DNA of 37,954 bases. Origin: a virus. The notes under the pieces are model-generated. The model ran no database searches. It was given only the letters and a program-made list of their open reading frames with translations, and had not been told where the DNA came from. The translations under genes and the position numbers were made by a program. The stretch is taken from positions 1-37,954 of the IMG/VR virus record IMGVR_UViG_3300025325_000080. One strand, 5' to 3'. Positions 1 through 6,724 of the stretch are shown here, piece after piece. Positions within the stretch are counted from its first letter, which is position 1. Each line of letters begins with the position of its first letter.

Positions 1-40
1 TTCTAATCCCTCCGCTCGAAACTTTCTTTGACGGGGGGTA

Positions 41-388
41 TCAATCACTTGAATGCCAAACTTCATTCGCGGTTTTTGTCGAGTGATGCGGCTTGCACAG
101 ACTCCCCAAATTAGATTCATCGAAGAACAGAGTCGGGTCACCATTGTGCGGCGAGACGTGATCCACTTCGGTAGCGAACACGTGCTCGCCCTGCTTCAAG
201 CAATCCGCACACCAAGGATCCCTGGCCAGTTGAGCTGCACGCATCGACTGCCAGCGCGGACTGTTGTACAGCCGCTTGACATCCGGATCGCGAATGATCC
301 GCTTCGTGGAATGTGCCGCGCATCTCCCGCTCTTGACCAGGACGTTGCACCCTGGATAAGTGCACTTGCGCACCGACGCGTATGGCAT
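41..388 (-). CDS. HNH endonuclease of the phage packaging module
   Basis: This is a 115-residue HNH nuclease of the type found directly upstream of terminase genes in HK97-like phages, where it assists genome cleavage during packaging. Visible motifs are a C60-x2-C63 pair, the V-D-H core at residues 76-78, N93, and a closing C98-x2-H101-H102. An N-terminal Cys pair (Y-P-G-C near residue 14 and C23) is also typical. An in-frame ATG at 451 would overlap the upstream gene by 59 bases. I prefer ATG at 388 because the protein then begins M-P-Y, as in the family, and sits 4 bases after the upstream stop. The next leftward gene is at the other end of the window (terminase small subunit), which supports a circular map. 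Confidence 0.85.
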   Translation of the reverse strand: MPYASVRKCTYPGCNVLVKSGRCAAHSTKRIIRDPDVKRLYNSPRWQSMRAAQLARDPWCADCLKQGEHVFATEVDHVSPHNGDPTLFFDESNLGSLCKPHHSTKTANEVWHSSD

Positions 389-392
389 CGCT

Positions 393-710
393 CTAACGTA
401 GACTTCGATAGCCAGGCGTGCGCATTCTGTTGAGTGCCAACGCCGCGCCATAGCCAGTAACTGCCAATACGATCAAATGAATGATCGTCGTAAGGATCTC
501 ATCCGGGACGAAGACAAGCGTCTTCAACAGGAACTCAAACACAGTAACCACAATGGCCGCAAGGGTCGCAGACAATCCAGTGATATAGCCTCTCAGATCA
601 AGACCCCATCTCATAAACAGGAAACCGAAGAGCGCAGTCAGCAGTGATGTGATCAAGCCAAGGATCAAGATCTTGGCATCATCCGGTAGAGTAACGAAAT
701 AAGCAAGCAT
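393..710 (-). CDS. small three-helix membrane protein (holin-like candidate)
   Basis: The 105-residue product has about three hydrophobic helices (roughly residues 10-33, 40-63 and 72-95) and a short basic C-terminus (N-R-M-R-T-P-G-Y-R). The longer open frame to 839 is rejected because ATG at 710 has a good ribosome site (AGGAG, 7-8 bases upstream). The gene starts 2 bases past the stop of the preceding gene and ends just before the HNH start. Size and topology resemble small phage holins, but no lysin gene lies next to it, so a lysis role is only a guess. Confidence 0.6.
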   Translation of the reverse strand: MLAYFVTLPDDAKILILGLITSLLTALFGFLFMRWGLDLRGYITGLSATLAAIVVTVFEFLLKTLVFVPDEILTTIIHLIVLAVTGYGAALALNRMRTPGYRSLR

Positions 711-711
711 T

Positions 712-1131
712 TTATTCTCCTTTGAAATAGACTTCGTATCGTCGCAACAATTGCAGGAAGGCCAGCCTTCCAATCTCCCAGCGCTTGATGAAATGTTTGC
801 AGTATGAAACTGTACATTGAATCCTGCGCGCATCACCAATAACTTCCACGCGGATCCTGGTCTCGCTGGCTGGGACGATAGAGGATGGCAAAGAAGTTTC
901 GTACACTGCCAAGGCAGTCACCCTTTGCCCCTCATCCAGCACATAGTGTACTTCACCAATAATATGACTGCTCGGATAATTGCCGAGCTCACCTTCCGGC
1001 ACGCACTGACCCGTACATAAAAAAAACTTCCGTGTTGAGCTCAACGTACGCATCAGGTTTTCTTCGTGATCAGGCTGCGTACTATGAAAGAGCTCACTTC
1101 TGAGCATCCTGACGGTGTCGAGTATCGGCAT
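712..1131 (-). CDS. hypothetical protein, first gene of the HNH-proximal operon
   Basis: This 139-residue protein has no family I recognise. The first 27 residues look unlike the rest, and a second ATG at 1053 is possible. ATG at 1131 has AGGAG about 10 bases upstream, so I keep it. The middle contains a run suggesting a small beta-rich fold (E-V-H-Y-V-L-D-E-G-Q-R-V, then I-R-V-E-V-I-G-D). The C-terminus is aromatic and basic. No signal peptide or membrane segment is seen. It opens a leftward run of three tightly packed genes ending with the HNH nuclease. Confidence 0.55.
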   Translation of the reverse strand: MPILDTVRMLRSELFHSTQPDHEENLMRTLSSTRKFFLCTGQCVPEGELGNYPSSHIIGEVHYVLDEGQRVTALAVYETSLPSSIVPASETRIRVEVIGDARRIQCTVSYCKHFIKRWEIGRLAFLQLLRRYEVYFKGE

Positions 1132-1133
1132 GG

Positions 1134-1139
1134 TATAAT
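1134..1139 (+). promoter_or_regulatory. possible rightward -10 box (TATAAT) upstream of the GIY-YIG gene
   Basis: A perfect TATAAT lies 109 bases upstream of the rightward endonuclease ATG. A partial -35 (CTGACG at 1109-1114) is 19 bases away, which is longer than ideal. This is a weak call, made because the gene is the only rightward one nearby and needs its own promoter. Confidence 0.3.
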
Positions 1140-1159
1140 GCTCCTGTATATGTGTGCCT

Positions 1160-1214
1160 GGGCTAGCGGGCGCACCATGTTAGAATGACCCTGCCTTTCG
1201 TGTCGCGCTAGCCC
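1160..1214. repeat. 9-bp inverted repeat upstream of the GIY-YIG gene
   Basis: GGGCTAGCG at 1160-1168 is the exact reverse complement of CGCTAGCCC at 1206-1214, with 37 bases between. No T-run follows on either strand, so it is not a standard terminator. It could be an operator, or it could mark the boundary of the endonuclease insertion. Confidence 0.45.
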
Positions 1215-1247
1215 GCGATGCGAAGGGCCTTTTCTTTTGGAGGACTC

Positions 1248-1853
1248 ATGGCGAGCGGGATCTACGAAATCGTCAATCTGGTGAACGGGCATAGGTACGT
1301 CGGCAGCGCGGTCAATGTCGAAGCCCGTTGGCGGGTTCACAGAAGCGACTTGAACGGAAATAAGCATCATAGCCAGCACCTGCAAAACTCTTGGAATAAA
1401 TACGGCTCCTGCGGATTTGAATTTAGAGTTGTCGAGCACTGCTTTATCTTCGCCTTGATCTGGCGGGAGCAGTTTTGGATAGACGCCCTAAAGCCGGAGT
1501 ACAACGTTGCGCCTACGGCTGGCAGCCCTTTGGGGAGGAAACACTCGCCCGAAACTCGAGCAAAGCTGTCGGCAGCTCGTAAAAAGCGGGTTACCACATA
1601 TGAGACAAGAGCTAAAATGTCGGCTTCGATGATTGGCAAGAAGCACTTTGGGCGTAAACACACCGCCGAAAGTAAAGCGAAGATCGGAGCCTTTTGGAAG
1701 GGCAAGAAACGCTCTCCCGAAACGCGTACAAAGATGTCCGCCGCACAGAAGGGCAACAAACACAGCCTGGGGCATAAGCATACCGACGAAGCAAAGGCCA
1801 AGATCTCGGCCAGCATGATGGGGAATAAGAAAGGTAAGCGCAAACCGAAGTGA
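1248..1853 (+). CDS. GIY-YIG endonuclease with NUMOD3 repeats
   Basis: This 201-residue protein resembles free-standing homing endonucleases. The GIY-YIG nuclease domain covers residues 1-88: G-I-Y at 4-6, Y-V-G at 17-19, the conserved Arg27, Glu74 and Asn86. The rest is a lysine-rich tail of four to five NUMOD3-type DNA-binding repeats carrying the H-[ST]-x-E-[TSA]-[RK]-x-K motif. I choose ATG at 1248 because GGAGG lies 4 bases upstream; the open frame extends to 1218 without support. The gene points against all its neighbours and is flanked by an inverted repeat. This is typical of a selfish element that cuts and spreads between related phages. Confidence 0.88.
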   Translation: MASGIYEIVNLVNGHRYVGSAVNVEARWRVHRSDLNGNKHHSQHLQNSWNKYGSCGFEFRVVEHCFIFALIWREQFWIDALKPEYNVAPTAGSPLGRKHSPETRAKLSAARKKRVTTYETRAKMSASMIGKKHFGRKHTAESKAKIGAFWKGKKRSPETRTKMSAAQKGNKHSLGHKHTDEAKAKISASMMGNKKGKRKPK

Positions 1854-1854
1854 T

Positions 1855-2379
1855 TCATGCCTTCACCGCCAGGTTGCGATTACTCTCCATCAGCGCGCTG
1901 ATCGCTTTGTCTCTCTCTCGTAAAACTTCTTGAAGTTGTGCCTGTGCCGTCTGTAAATTGGCAACGATCACATTCATCGATAAAAGTTGATCTCTGAGGG
2001 TGTCGCTGATCGGCACGGATTTAGCCAAGTCCCGCAGAAGCTCCAGTTGCTTGTTCGCCTGCATAAGTTGGGCGTCGCGGTCTGACAGCCGTAGCTGTAA
2101 CTGCTCAATTGTTCGATTTCGTTCTGTCGCGGCTACTTCCAGGGCGACGTTTTCACCATAAAGCGTATCATTCCGATCCTGTAGTTTTTTCAGTAGGTCC
2201 GAGAACTTATCGAACGCATCCACATCCGTCGATGCCGCGCCGGACCGGACAGATTCTGCCTCGGCCAGCAGCTTCTCGCGCTCGGCCAGCAGCTTCCGGC
2301 GTCCGAAGATCAGGGTAATGATCGTGCTCACGAACCCAAGCACACCCACAGACAAGGCGATGATCTCTCCACCGGTCAT
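1855..2379 (-). CDS. membrane-anchored coiled-coil protein
   Basis: One N-terminal membrane helix (about residues 5-25, followed by positively charged R-R-K) is joined to a long coiled coil rich in Leu, Gln, Glu and Arg (about 28-170). It has no lipobox or catalytic motif. It begins within the last bases of the HD-GYP gene (4-base ATGA overlap) and has GGAGG 7 bases upstream, so the two are translationally coupled. It may tether or scaffold its partner at the membrane. Spanin-like and chemoreceptor-like roles were considered, but neither has support. Confidence 0.7.
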   Translation of the reverse strand: MTGGEIIALSVGVLGFVSTIITLIFGRRKLLAEREKLLAEAESVRSGAASTDVDAFDKFSDLLKKLQDRNDTLYGENVALEVAATERNRTIEQLQLRLSDRDAQLMQANKQLELLRDLAKSVPISDTLRDQLLSMNVIVANLQTAQAQLQEVLRERDKAISALMESNRNLAVKA

Positions 2380-3332
2380 CTGCTGCCTCCGTTATTCACC
2401 ATTCGAACAAACTCGTCTACAATCGCCGGATCGAAATGCCTGCCAGCCTGGAATTGGATAGTTTCCAGCGCCACGCGTGAACTCACCCAGAGGTGGTATG
2501 GCCGGTTGGATGTCAGCGCATCGAAGACATCCACGATCGCGAATATGCGCGCGGAAAGTGGAATCTCACTGCCCTTCAAGCCGCGCGGATAGCCGGAGCC
2601 GTCGAACTTCTCGTGATGACAATAGGGGATATCCAATGATTTCCGTAGGAATCGGATCGGTTGCAGCAGATCGTAGGCAATCTGCGGATGTTCTTTGATT
2701 TTAGCGAATTCGTCTTCGGTCAGTCTGTCGGGCTTGAGCAGGATCGCATCCGGGATAGCCATCTTGCCGATATCGTGCAGCAGCGCGCCGCGCTTGTAAT
2801 GGATGATCTCGGTTTCGTCAACACCGATCTTATGCGCTAATCGGACCGTCAATCCGACGACACGTTCCGAATGGCCTTTCGTTTCCCGGTCACGAAGTTC
2901 CAGCGCGTTCGCCCAGCTCTGCAAGGTTTGATCATAAGCAGCCGATAGCCTCAATTCACGCTGGACGATTGAGCGTAGCCGTGTCAGTCTGTCCTTGCTG
3001 ACAAAGTCAGATACGCCTTTCGTGAAAAAGGCTTTATCCTTTTCTTCTTCGGAAAACTTTCCGGATACCAGGATAAAAGGCGTATCCAGATCAAGGGCTT
3101 CTAGAATCATCAATGCCGCGCCGCCATTAAACGTCGGCAGGTGGTAATCGCAGACAATAATATCGAATGTACTTTCCTTCAATGCCAGCCTGAACTGTTC
3201 CTCTGTTTCCACGCGCTGCGAGACAACATCAAAGCCGTTCGTTTTTTGTAGCTCTCGGAGGATAAGCTCGGCATCATTTTCATTGTCTTCGACCAGAAGT
3301 ACCCGTAAAAGCTGTCTCTCATTGTTCGGCAT
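2376..3332 (-). CDS. response regulator with HD-GYP domain (cyclic-di-GMP phosphodiesterase type)
   Basis: This 318-residue two-domain protein begins with a receiver domain (about 8-125) that has acidic residues E15/D16, phospho-acceptor Asp62 in C-D-Y-H-L-P, and Lys113. An HD-GYP domain follows (about 135-318). Its metal and substrate motifs are intact: H154, H186-D187 with K190 in H-D-I-G-K, H215, H239-H240-E241, and G247-Y248-P249 within the D-G-S-G-Y-P signature. The family hydrolyses cyclic-di-GMP, and phosphorylation of the receiver usually controls it. No histidine kinase is seen, so the signal would come from a host kinase. A GAAGGA ribosome site precedes ATG 3332. Such a complete protein is rare in a phage. 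Confidence 0.92.
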   Translation of the reverse strand: MPNNERQLLRVLLVEDNENDAELILRELQKTNGFDVVSQRVETEEQFRLALKESTFDIIVCDYHLPTFNGGAALMILEALDLDTPFILVSGKFSEEEKDKAFFTKGVSDFVSKDRLTRLRSIVQRELRLSAAYDQTLQSWANALELRDRETKGHSERVVGLTVRLAHKIGVDETEIIHYKRGALLHDIGKMAIPDAILLKPDRLTEDEFAKIKEHPQIAYDLLQPIRFLRKSLDIPYCHHEKFDGSGYPRGLKGSEIPLSARIFAIVDVFDALTSNRPYHLWVSSRVALETIQFQAGRHFDPAIVDEFVRMVNNGGSR

Positions 3333-3394
3333 TATGAATCCTTCAGGATTTATATAAAGTTGTGCGTCACGAATTGGCTGGCAAAACTTTCAAA

Positions 3395-3450
3395 TGACAG
3401 ACCCACCCAGGTTAAAGGGGACAGACCCATTAAGGGGAGTGGGTCTGTCC
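3395..3450. repeat. three copies of GACAGACCCA, two forming a perfect hairpin
   Basis: GACAGACCCA occurs at 3396-3405 and 3420-3429, and inverted at 3440-3449. The last two form an 11-bp perfect stem (3419-3429 with 3440-3450) and a 10-base loop. No T-run follows on either strand. It lies in the 197-base gap upstream of the HD-GYP gene. It may be an operator or a REP-like element. Confidence 0.6.
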
Positions 3451-3529
3451 GGTTGCATTCTAATGGCATTATCTTGACGATGCAATAGGCGATTAGGTTA
3501 CAGGTTCTCCTGTGGAAATTGCCTTCAAT

Positions 3530-3844
3530 TCACTTCTTAGCTATTTTCATGCCCTCATCATATGCGCTTCGAAGCCGTTTAAAATCATTCTCATCGCCAC
3601 CAACATCCGGATGATCGAGCTGCTTCAGCTTTTTCGGCTCTATGCGTTTGAGCTTGACCCAGGCTTTCTTCTCTGCTTCTCCGGTGTTGTGATTTCTTGT
3701 GATCGTGGTGAACAACTCACCATCCCGATCTCGATAGAAATAATGACATCGATGATACCCGTCTTCACCGACCACTTCAGTGCTCCAGCTTCTGCCAGGA
3801 CGCAGTTTATCGGGCTTGAATTTTTCGAGATCCTTTTTAGACAT
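3530..3844 (-). CDS. small protein with C-terminal J-domain-like HPD segment
   Basis: The product has 104 residues. The N-terminal two thirds are charged and unrecognised. The C-terminus (about 70-100) carries H78-P79-D80 followed by V-G-G-D-E-N-D-F and an alpha-helical A-Y motif, as in helices II-III of DnaJ J-domains. The HPD tripeptide is what stimulates Hsp70/DnaK. The preceding helices are short, so this is a partial or minimal J-like domain. GGAGG lies a few bases upstream of ATG 3844, and the gene overlaps the HTH gene by 8 bases. It may recruit host DnaK, as phages do for replication or assembly, but this is inference. Confidence 0.6.
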   Translation of the reverse strand: MSKKDLEKFKPDKLRPGRSWSTEVVGEDGYHRCHYFYRDRDGELFTTITRNHNTGEAEKKAWVKLKRIEPKKLKQLDHPDVGGDENDFKRLRSAYDEGMKIAKK

Positions 3845-4154
3845 TGTTCCTCCATCGTTTCAAAGCATTGCGCGTCGTTCTTGCGCGCATTAACCTGATA
3901 ATCTTCTTGATCCGCTTTTGTCCGGGAAACTCATCCAGTTTCTGCTCACGATGTTTGATCCGCTTGGCCGGAAGAAATAATTTCACACGGATCTCCGGAT
4001 TACCTGGCTCAATCCCGCGGTGCAGTAACTGAGAAACATATGATTGATTTATTCCGCACTCGCGTGCAAACTTCCGCTCGCTGCCTGCCTTCTGAACTGC
4101 GGCTATCAAACGTTTTGGCGCATCCTCATGAAATCCATTCGTATGGTTCGTCAT
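3837..4154 (-). CDS. Cro/CI-type helix-turn-helix regulator
   Basis: The 105-residue protein has a central HTH at about residues 20-45 (S-E-R-K-F-A-R-E-C-G-I-N-Q-S-Y-V-S-Q-L-L) and a basic C-terminal tail. The helix pattern resembles short phage Cro-like or YdaS-like regulators. There is no peptidase domain, so it is not a LexA/CI-type cleavable repressor. No clear Shine-Dalgarno sequence precedes ATG 4154. A 38-bp perfect palindrome lies 87 bases upstream and is a natural candidate operator. Confidence 0.75.
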   Translation of the reverse strand: MTNHTNGFHEDAPKRLIAAVQKAGSERKFARECGINQSYVSQLLHRGIEPGNPEIRVKLFLPAKRIKHREQKLDEFPGQKRIKKIIRLMRARTTRNALKRWRNNV

Positions 4155-4240
4155 TTGATCGATCTTGTTTTTCGAATTTGCACCAGAGAGCGTCTATGTA
4201 AGAACAACGCATCTTTCATCGAATTTCAACGTTGCGTTTA

Positions 4241-4278
4241 CTGGAAGGGGTGATAAATCGATTTATCACCCCTTCCAG
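4241..4278. promoter_or_regulatory. 38-bp perfect palindrome
   Basis: The half-site CTGGAAGGGGTGATAAATC is followed directly by its exact reverse complement. The element sits alone in the gap between the unknown gene ending at 4292 and the HTH gene beginning at 4154. No T-tract follows on either strand, so it is not a classic terminator. The likeliest reading is a dimer-of-dimers operator or a cruciform-forming site. Confidence 0.8.
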
Positions 4279-4291
4279 GCCCATCCCACGG

Positions 4292-4672
4292 TCAAGAATC
4301 TGCCGCCAGATCATCCAGGTCAGAATCCCACTCATTATCCATGAGTGAAAGGAATAAACTCTGATCAGTCGAGCTCACAATCACATCATCCGCCAGAATG
4401 GGAACGCCGCGCACTAGATCGCTTCGAACCTCCTCCACAGATAGGGCGAAAAGTTCCACGATCATATTGATCAATTTCCCCCTCTGCTCATCCGATATTG
4501 CATCCAGATCCAGCATGTACACCTCCGCATCCCGGTGCCCTGGAAGATCTGCCTTGGATGGAATGATCGATTCAATTGGCACTCTCGCATCCGGGAAGAT
4601 CGATCCCCATACAGCGCGCCGGTGCTCATCGTGAATCGTTGCAGTGATTTCCCATTTATCCTTCGTGTTCAT
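4292..4672 (-). CDS. hypothetical acidic protein
   Basis: The product has 126 residues and is strongly acidic, ending in a D-S-D-L-D-D-L-type tail. I recognise no family and see no membrane or metal motif. The open frame extends to 4714, but that would run through a TCTTGT-N24-ACAAGA element. ATG 4672 has AAGAAAGG 6-7 bases upstream, which decides the start. It lies in the early operon between the HTH gene and a small membrane protein. The acidic character is common in small phage proteins that mimic DNA or inhibit host enzymes, but nothing specific supports that here. Confidence 0.65.
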   Translation of the reverse strand: MNTKDKWEITATIHDEHRRAVWGSIFPDARVPIESIIPSKADLPGHRDAEVYMLDLDAISDEQRGKLINMIVELFALSVEEVRSDLVRGVPILADDVIVSSTDQSLFLSLMDNEWDSDLDDLAADS

Positions 4673-4682
4673 AAGCATCCTT

Positions 4683-4718
4683 TCTTGTTTCGAGATCTGG
4701 CCACCGGTGAACACAAGA
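4683..4718. repeat. TCTTGT-N24-ACAAGA element, copy 1
   Basis: A 36-bp unit with exact 6-bp inverted ends. The interior begins TTCGAG and ends GTGAAC, so pairing extends partly inward. It lies 11 bases upstream of the unknown gene starting at 4672. Confidence 0.85.
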
Positions 4719-4721
4719 TAG

Positions 4722-4757
4722 TCTTGTCCTCAGGACCCGGGCACCAGGCATACAAGA
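4722..4757. repeat. TCTTGT-N24-ACAAGA element, copy 2
   Basis: A second exact 36-bp unit, 3 bases after copy 1. Its interior ends CACCAGGCAT, which nearly matches the interior end of the copy at 15093 (GCCAGGCAT). Confidence 0.85.
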
Positions 4758-4764
4758 CGCACGT

Positions 4765-4950
4765 TCATTTATCCCATCTAATCGGCAAGCCAAGCATATT
4801 GCAAAACGCAAAGCACCACAGCATGGTGACCAAACAACCTGCCGCAATCGCCAGCATTTTGCCAACCAGATCAAGCAAAGCTGCATAGGTCAGCATTGCA
4901 AGCAATATGGGAACGATGAAATATATAAGCACAACAAATTTGAAGCTCAT
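4765..4950 (-). CDS. small two-helix membrane protein
   Basis: The product has 61 residues and consists almost wholly of two hydrophobic helices (about 4-25 and 30-52). GGGAG lies 8 bases upstream of ATG 4950, and the start overlaps the stop of the Cys-rich gene by 4 bases, which indicates coupling. It could be a holin, a superinfection-exclusion protein or another inner-membrane peptide. The sequence does not distinguish these. Confidence 0.65.
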   Translation of the reverse strand: MSFKFVVLIYFIVPILLAMLTYAALLDLVGKMLAIAAGCLVTMLWCFAFCNMLGLPIRWDK

Positions 4951-5321
4951 GATTTACTCCCATTGAATTCAGCAAGCCCAATGTCTTGCAAATCTCCCGG
5001 GTCGACGCGCTCCCCTGCTTCAAGCGCGCGCAGGCTTCGCAGTTGTCGATCCGCCCAGGAATATTGCTTATAAAGGTTGTCGCGTTGCTTTTCGATATCC
5101 GCACGGATTCTTTTGATCTTCGGCTTGCTCGCTTTGAGCAATTCAATATGCTTCGTCACATGCTCAGGCAGCTGGATCCCAACATACTTCGCTGCGCTAT
5201 TGCCATCGTACCCATACCAGTAGGGACCGTGCCCCTCGCCGGTCGCACACTTGCAGCCTGGCTTTCCACACTTGCGATACTGCTGGCGATATTGCACGCC
5301 ATTGACTTTCAGTTCATTCAT
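4947..5321 (-). CDS. Cys-rich G-K-P-G-C-K-C protein, paralogue A (DUF6788-like)
   Basis: This 124-residue protein carries the signature C-G-K-P-G-C-K-C...G-H-G-P-Y-W-Y (residues 18-36). I associate that signature with small DUF6788-like proteins of unknown function found near mobile-element replication or recombinase genes. The Cys cluster may bind zinc. The second half is a charged coiled-coil helix. The first 58 residues differ from the copy at 6037-6408 at only two positions, while the second half has diverged. AAGGAG lies about 10 bases before ATG 5321. Confidence 0.75.
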   Translation of the reverse strand: MNELKVNGVQYRQQYRKCGKPGCKCATGEGHGPYWYGYDGNSAAKYVGIQLPEHVTKHIELLKASKPKIKRIRADIEKQRDNLYKQYSWADRQLRSLRALEAGERVDPGDLQDIGLAEFNGSKS

Positions 5322-5340
5322 GGCCGTAGGTCTCCTTTGA

Positions 5341-5982
5341 TTAGTTTGCCGCGTTCAGGCGCGGGGCCTTTTGATAATTTTGGATTGCCCACATTTCAGG
5401 CTCGACCACGGTCTGCACTGGCGTAATGCTGAGCTGCGCTTGATCAGCAGGCTTGATAAAACCGCGTGTGAACTTCGGTGCAGGTTGCAGATAGGTTGGA
5501 GCATCATAAGTTTGCATAAGTTCTGCGTTGACCATCACAAAAAGAGTCTCGCCCTTTTCCTTCGCGGTTTCAATCGCCATCTCCATCACATCTGAGAGCT
5601 CACACTTGATGCTCCACGATCCACACATCAGATATGAGCCACACTCGCGCTGGATGATCGTTCCGCCGCCCGATCCTGGCTCATGATATTCGGCGAGTCC
5701 CTGCTCTTTTAACTTATCGCCTACGACCTTGGCAATCTGATGATCGAGCGTGATACCAACGATCTGCGCTTCAGCGAATGCAGAGACCACATCCTTTTTG
5801 TGATAGCGCAAGAACACAAGCCGATCACCGAACTGCATGCCGCGGACCTGTTGAGCAGGAGCGCGCCGCGAGATGCGTTGAAGCTTGGCTTCATTGATAA
5901 ATTTATCGGTGCTCTTGTAGTACCCACCGATGAAGTGCATCCATGTGTTTTTCTGATGAATGAGAGATAGTTGTGTATTCAT
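5341..5982 (-). CDS. hypothetical protein between the two Cys-rich paralogues
   Basis: The product has 213 residues and I recognise no family. It contains a glycine-rich turn (E-P-G-S-G-G-G-T-I-I) and later two Cys residues near S-Y-L-M-C-G-S-W, in a mixed alpha/beta pattern with no membrane helix. The track frame reaches 6030, but ATG 5982 is preceded by AGAAGGATG at a workable distance, and the extra N-terminus would cross a TCTTGT-N24-ACAAGA element. Being enclosed by two duplicated genes suggests it was captured or retained during the duplication. Confidence 0.65.
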   Translation of the reverse strand: MNTQLSLIHQKNTWMHFIGGYYKSTDKFINEAKLQRISRRAPAQQVRGMQFGDRLVFLRYHKKDVVSAFAEAQIVGITLDHQIAKVVGDKLKEQGLAEYHEPGSGGGTIIQRECGSYLMCGSWSIKCELSDVMEMAIETAKEKGETLFVMVNAELMQTYDAPTYLQPAPKFTRGFIKPADQAQLSITPVQTVVEPEMWAIQNYQKAPRLNAAN

Positions 5983-5996
5983 AATAATTTCATCCT

Positions 5997-6032
5997 TCTT
6001 GTTTATGGCCAGATGATCACCGGCGCACAAGA
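5997..6032. repeat. TCTTGT-N24-ACAAGA element, copy 3
   Basis: An exact 36-bp unit in the 54-base gap between genes starting at 5982 and ending at 6037. Its interior ends CACCGGCGC, like the copies at 15170 and 15980. Confidence 0.85.
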
Positions 6033-6036
6033 CTGC

Positions 6037-6408
6037 TCACTGCTTCCCGTTGAATTGAGCAAGCCCCAAAGACTTCAGCATCCGCGAATCAACCCGCTCC
6101 CCTGCCTCGAGCGCCCGCACCGCACTCAGCTCACGATCAGCCTTGCGATAAGATTCATACAGATCATCACGTCGCTTCGAGATCTTCTCTTTGATGGCCT
6201 TCAGCTTTTCCCTGCTCGCCTTGAGCAGCGCTAAGTGCTTCGTGACATGCTCAGGCAACTGGATGCCCACGTACTTCGCCGCGCTGTTGCCATCATAGCC
6301 ATACCAGTAGGGACCGTGTCCCTCGCCGGTGTTGCACTTGCAACCTGGCTTTCCACATTTGCGATATTGCTGGCGATATTGCACGCCGTTGACTTTCAAT
6401 TCGTCCAT
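6037..6408 (-). CDS. Cys-rich G-K-P-G-C-K-C protein, paralogue B (DUF6788-like)
   Basis: This is a 123-residue paralogue of the protein at 4947-5321, with the same C-G-K-P-G-C-K-C and G-H-G-P-Y-W-Y signature and an almost identical first half. The C-terminal helix differs strongly (R-E-K-L-K-A-I-K-E-K against P-K-I-K-R-I-R-A-D-I) but keeps the R-A-L-E-A-G-E-R-V-D segment and a G-L-A-x-F-N-G end. AGGAGG lies 6 bases before ATG 6408, the best ribosome site in this stretch. Confidence 0.78.
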   Translation of the reverse strand: MDELKVNGVQYRQQYRKCGKPGCKCNTGEGHGPYWYGYDGNSAAKYVGIQLPEHVTKHLALLKASREKLKAIKEKISKRRDDLYESYRKADRELSAVRALEAGERVDSRMLKSLGLAQFNGKQ

Positions 6409-6418
6409 GATAGACCTC

Positions 6419-6724
6419 CTAAAAAAATTTCATCTGCACAGTGCGTGCCAAAGCAAAGCGCGCACTGATGCTGTAGCGGCCACCGCTGCGGTCCGACGTG
6501 GGTTCGACTTTCGGGACCTGGTAGGGGAAGTTGTTGGTCACCGTTTCCCATTCCTTGAGGCTCGGGAAGGTATCGTCCCGAGTGATAGCCAGCCAGACGT
6601 TGCTGTTGACACAGATTATCTCGATCCGCAGACCTCTGCCAAGTTTTCGGACGACCTTCTGCCCGGCCTTCGCCTTCGCTTCGGCGAACATGTCTTCTAA
6701 GATTTCTTGCAACTTGCTTTTCAT
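6419..6724 (-). CDS. hypothetical protein, paralogue of the protein at 35165-35473
   Basis: The 101-residue protein begins with a helix (K-L-Q-E-I-L-E-D) and continues with alternating beta strands. It aligns over its length with the protein encoded at 35165-35473: shared K-L-x-E-I-L-x-D, E-A-K, R-G-L, E-W-x-T-V, P-x-Q and a closing G-x-R-Y-x-[LI]-[TS]-A-x-F. No function is known to me. AAGGAG lies before ATG 6724, and its start overlaps the next gene's stop by 4 bases. Confidence 0.7.
   Translation of the reverse strand: MKSKLQEILEDMFAEAKAKAGQKVVRKLGRGLRIEIICVNSNVWLAITRDDTFPSLKEWETVTNNFPYQVPKVEPTSDRSGGRYSISARFALARTVQMKFF

Noticed and set aside
1367-1858. Leftward frame of 163 residues opposite the GIY-YIG gene
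   Set aside because: Composition is the antisense of the Lys-rich NUMOD3 repeats; the plus-strand protein has clear catalytic motifs.
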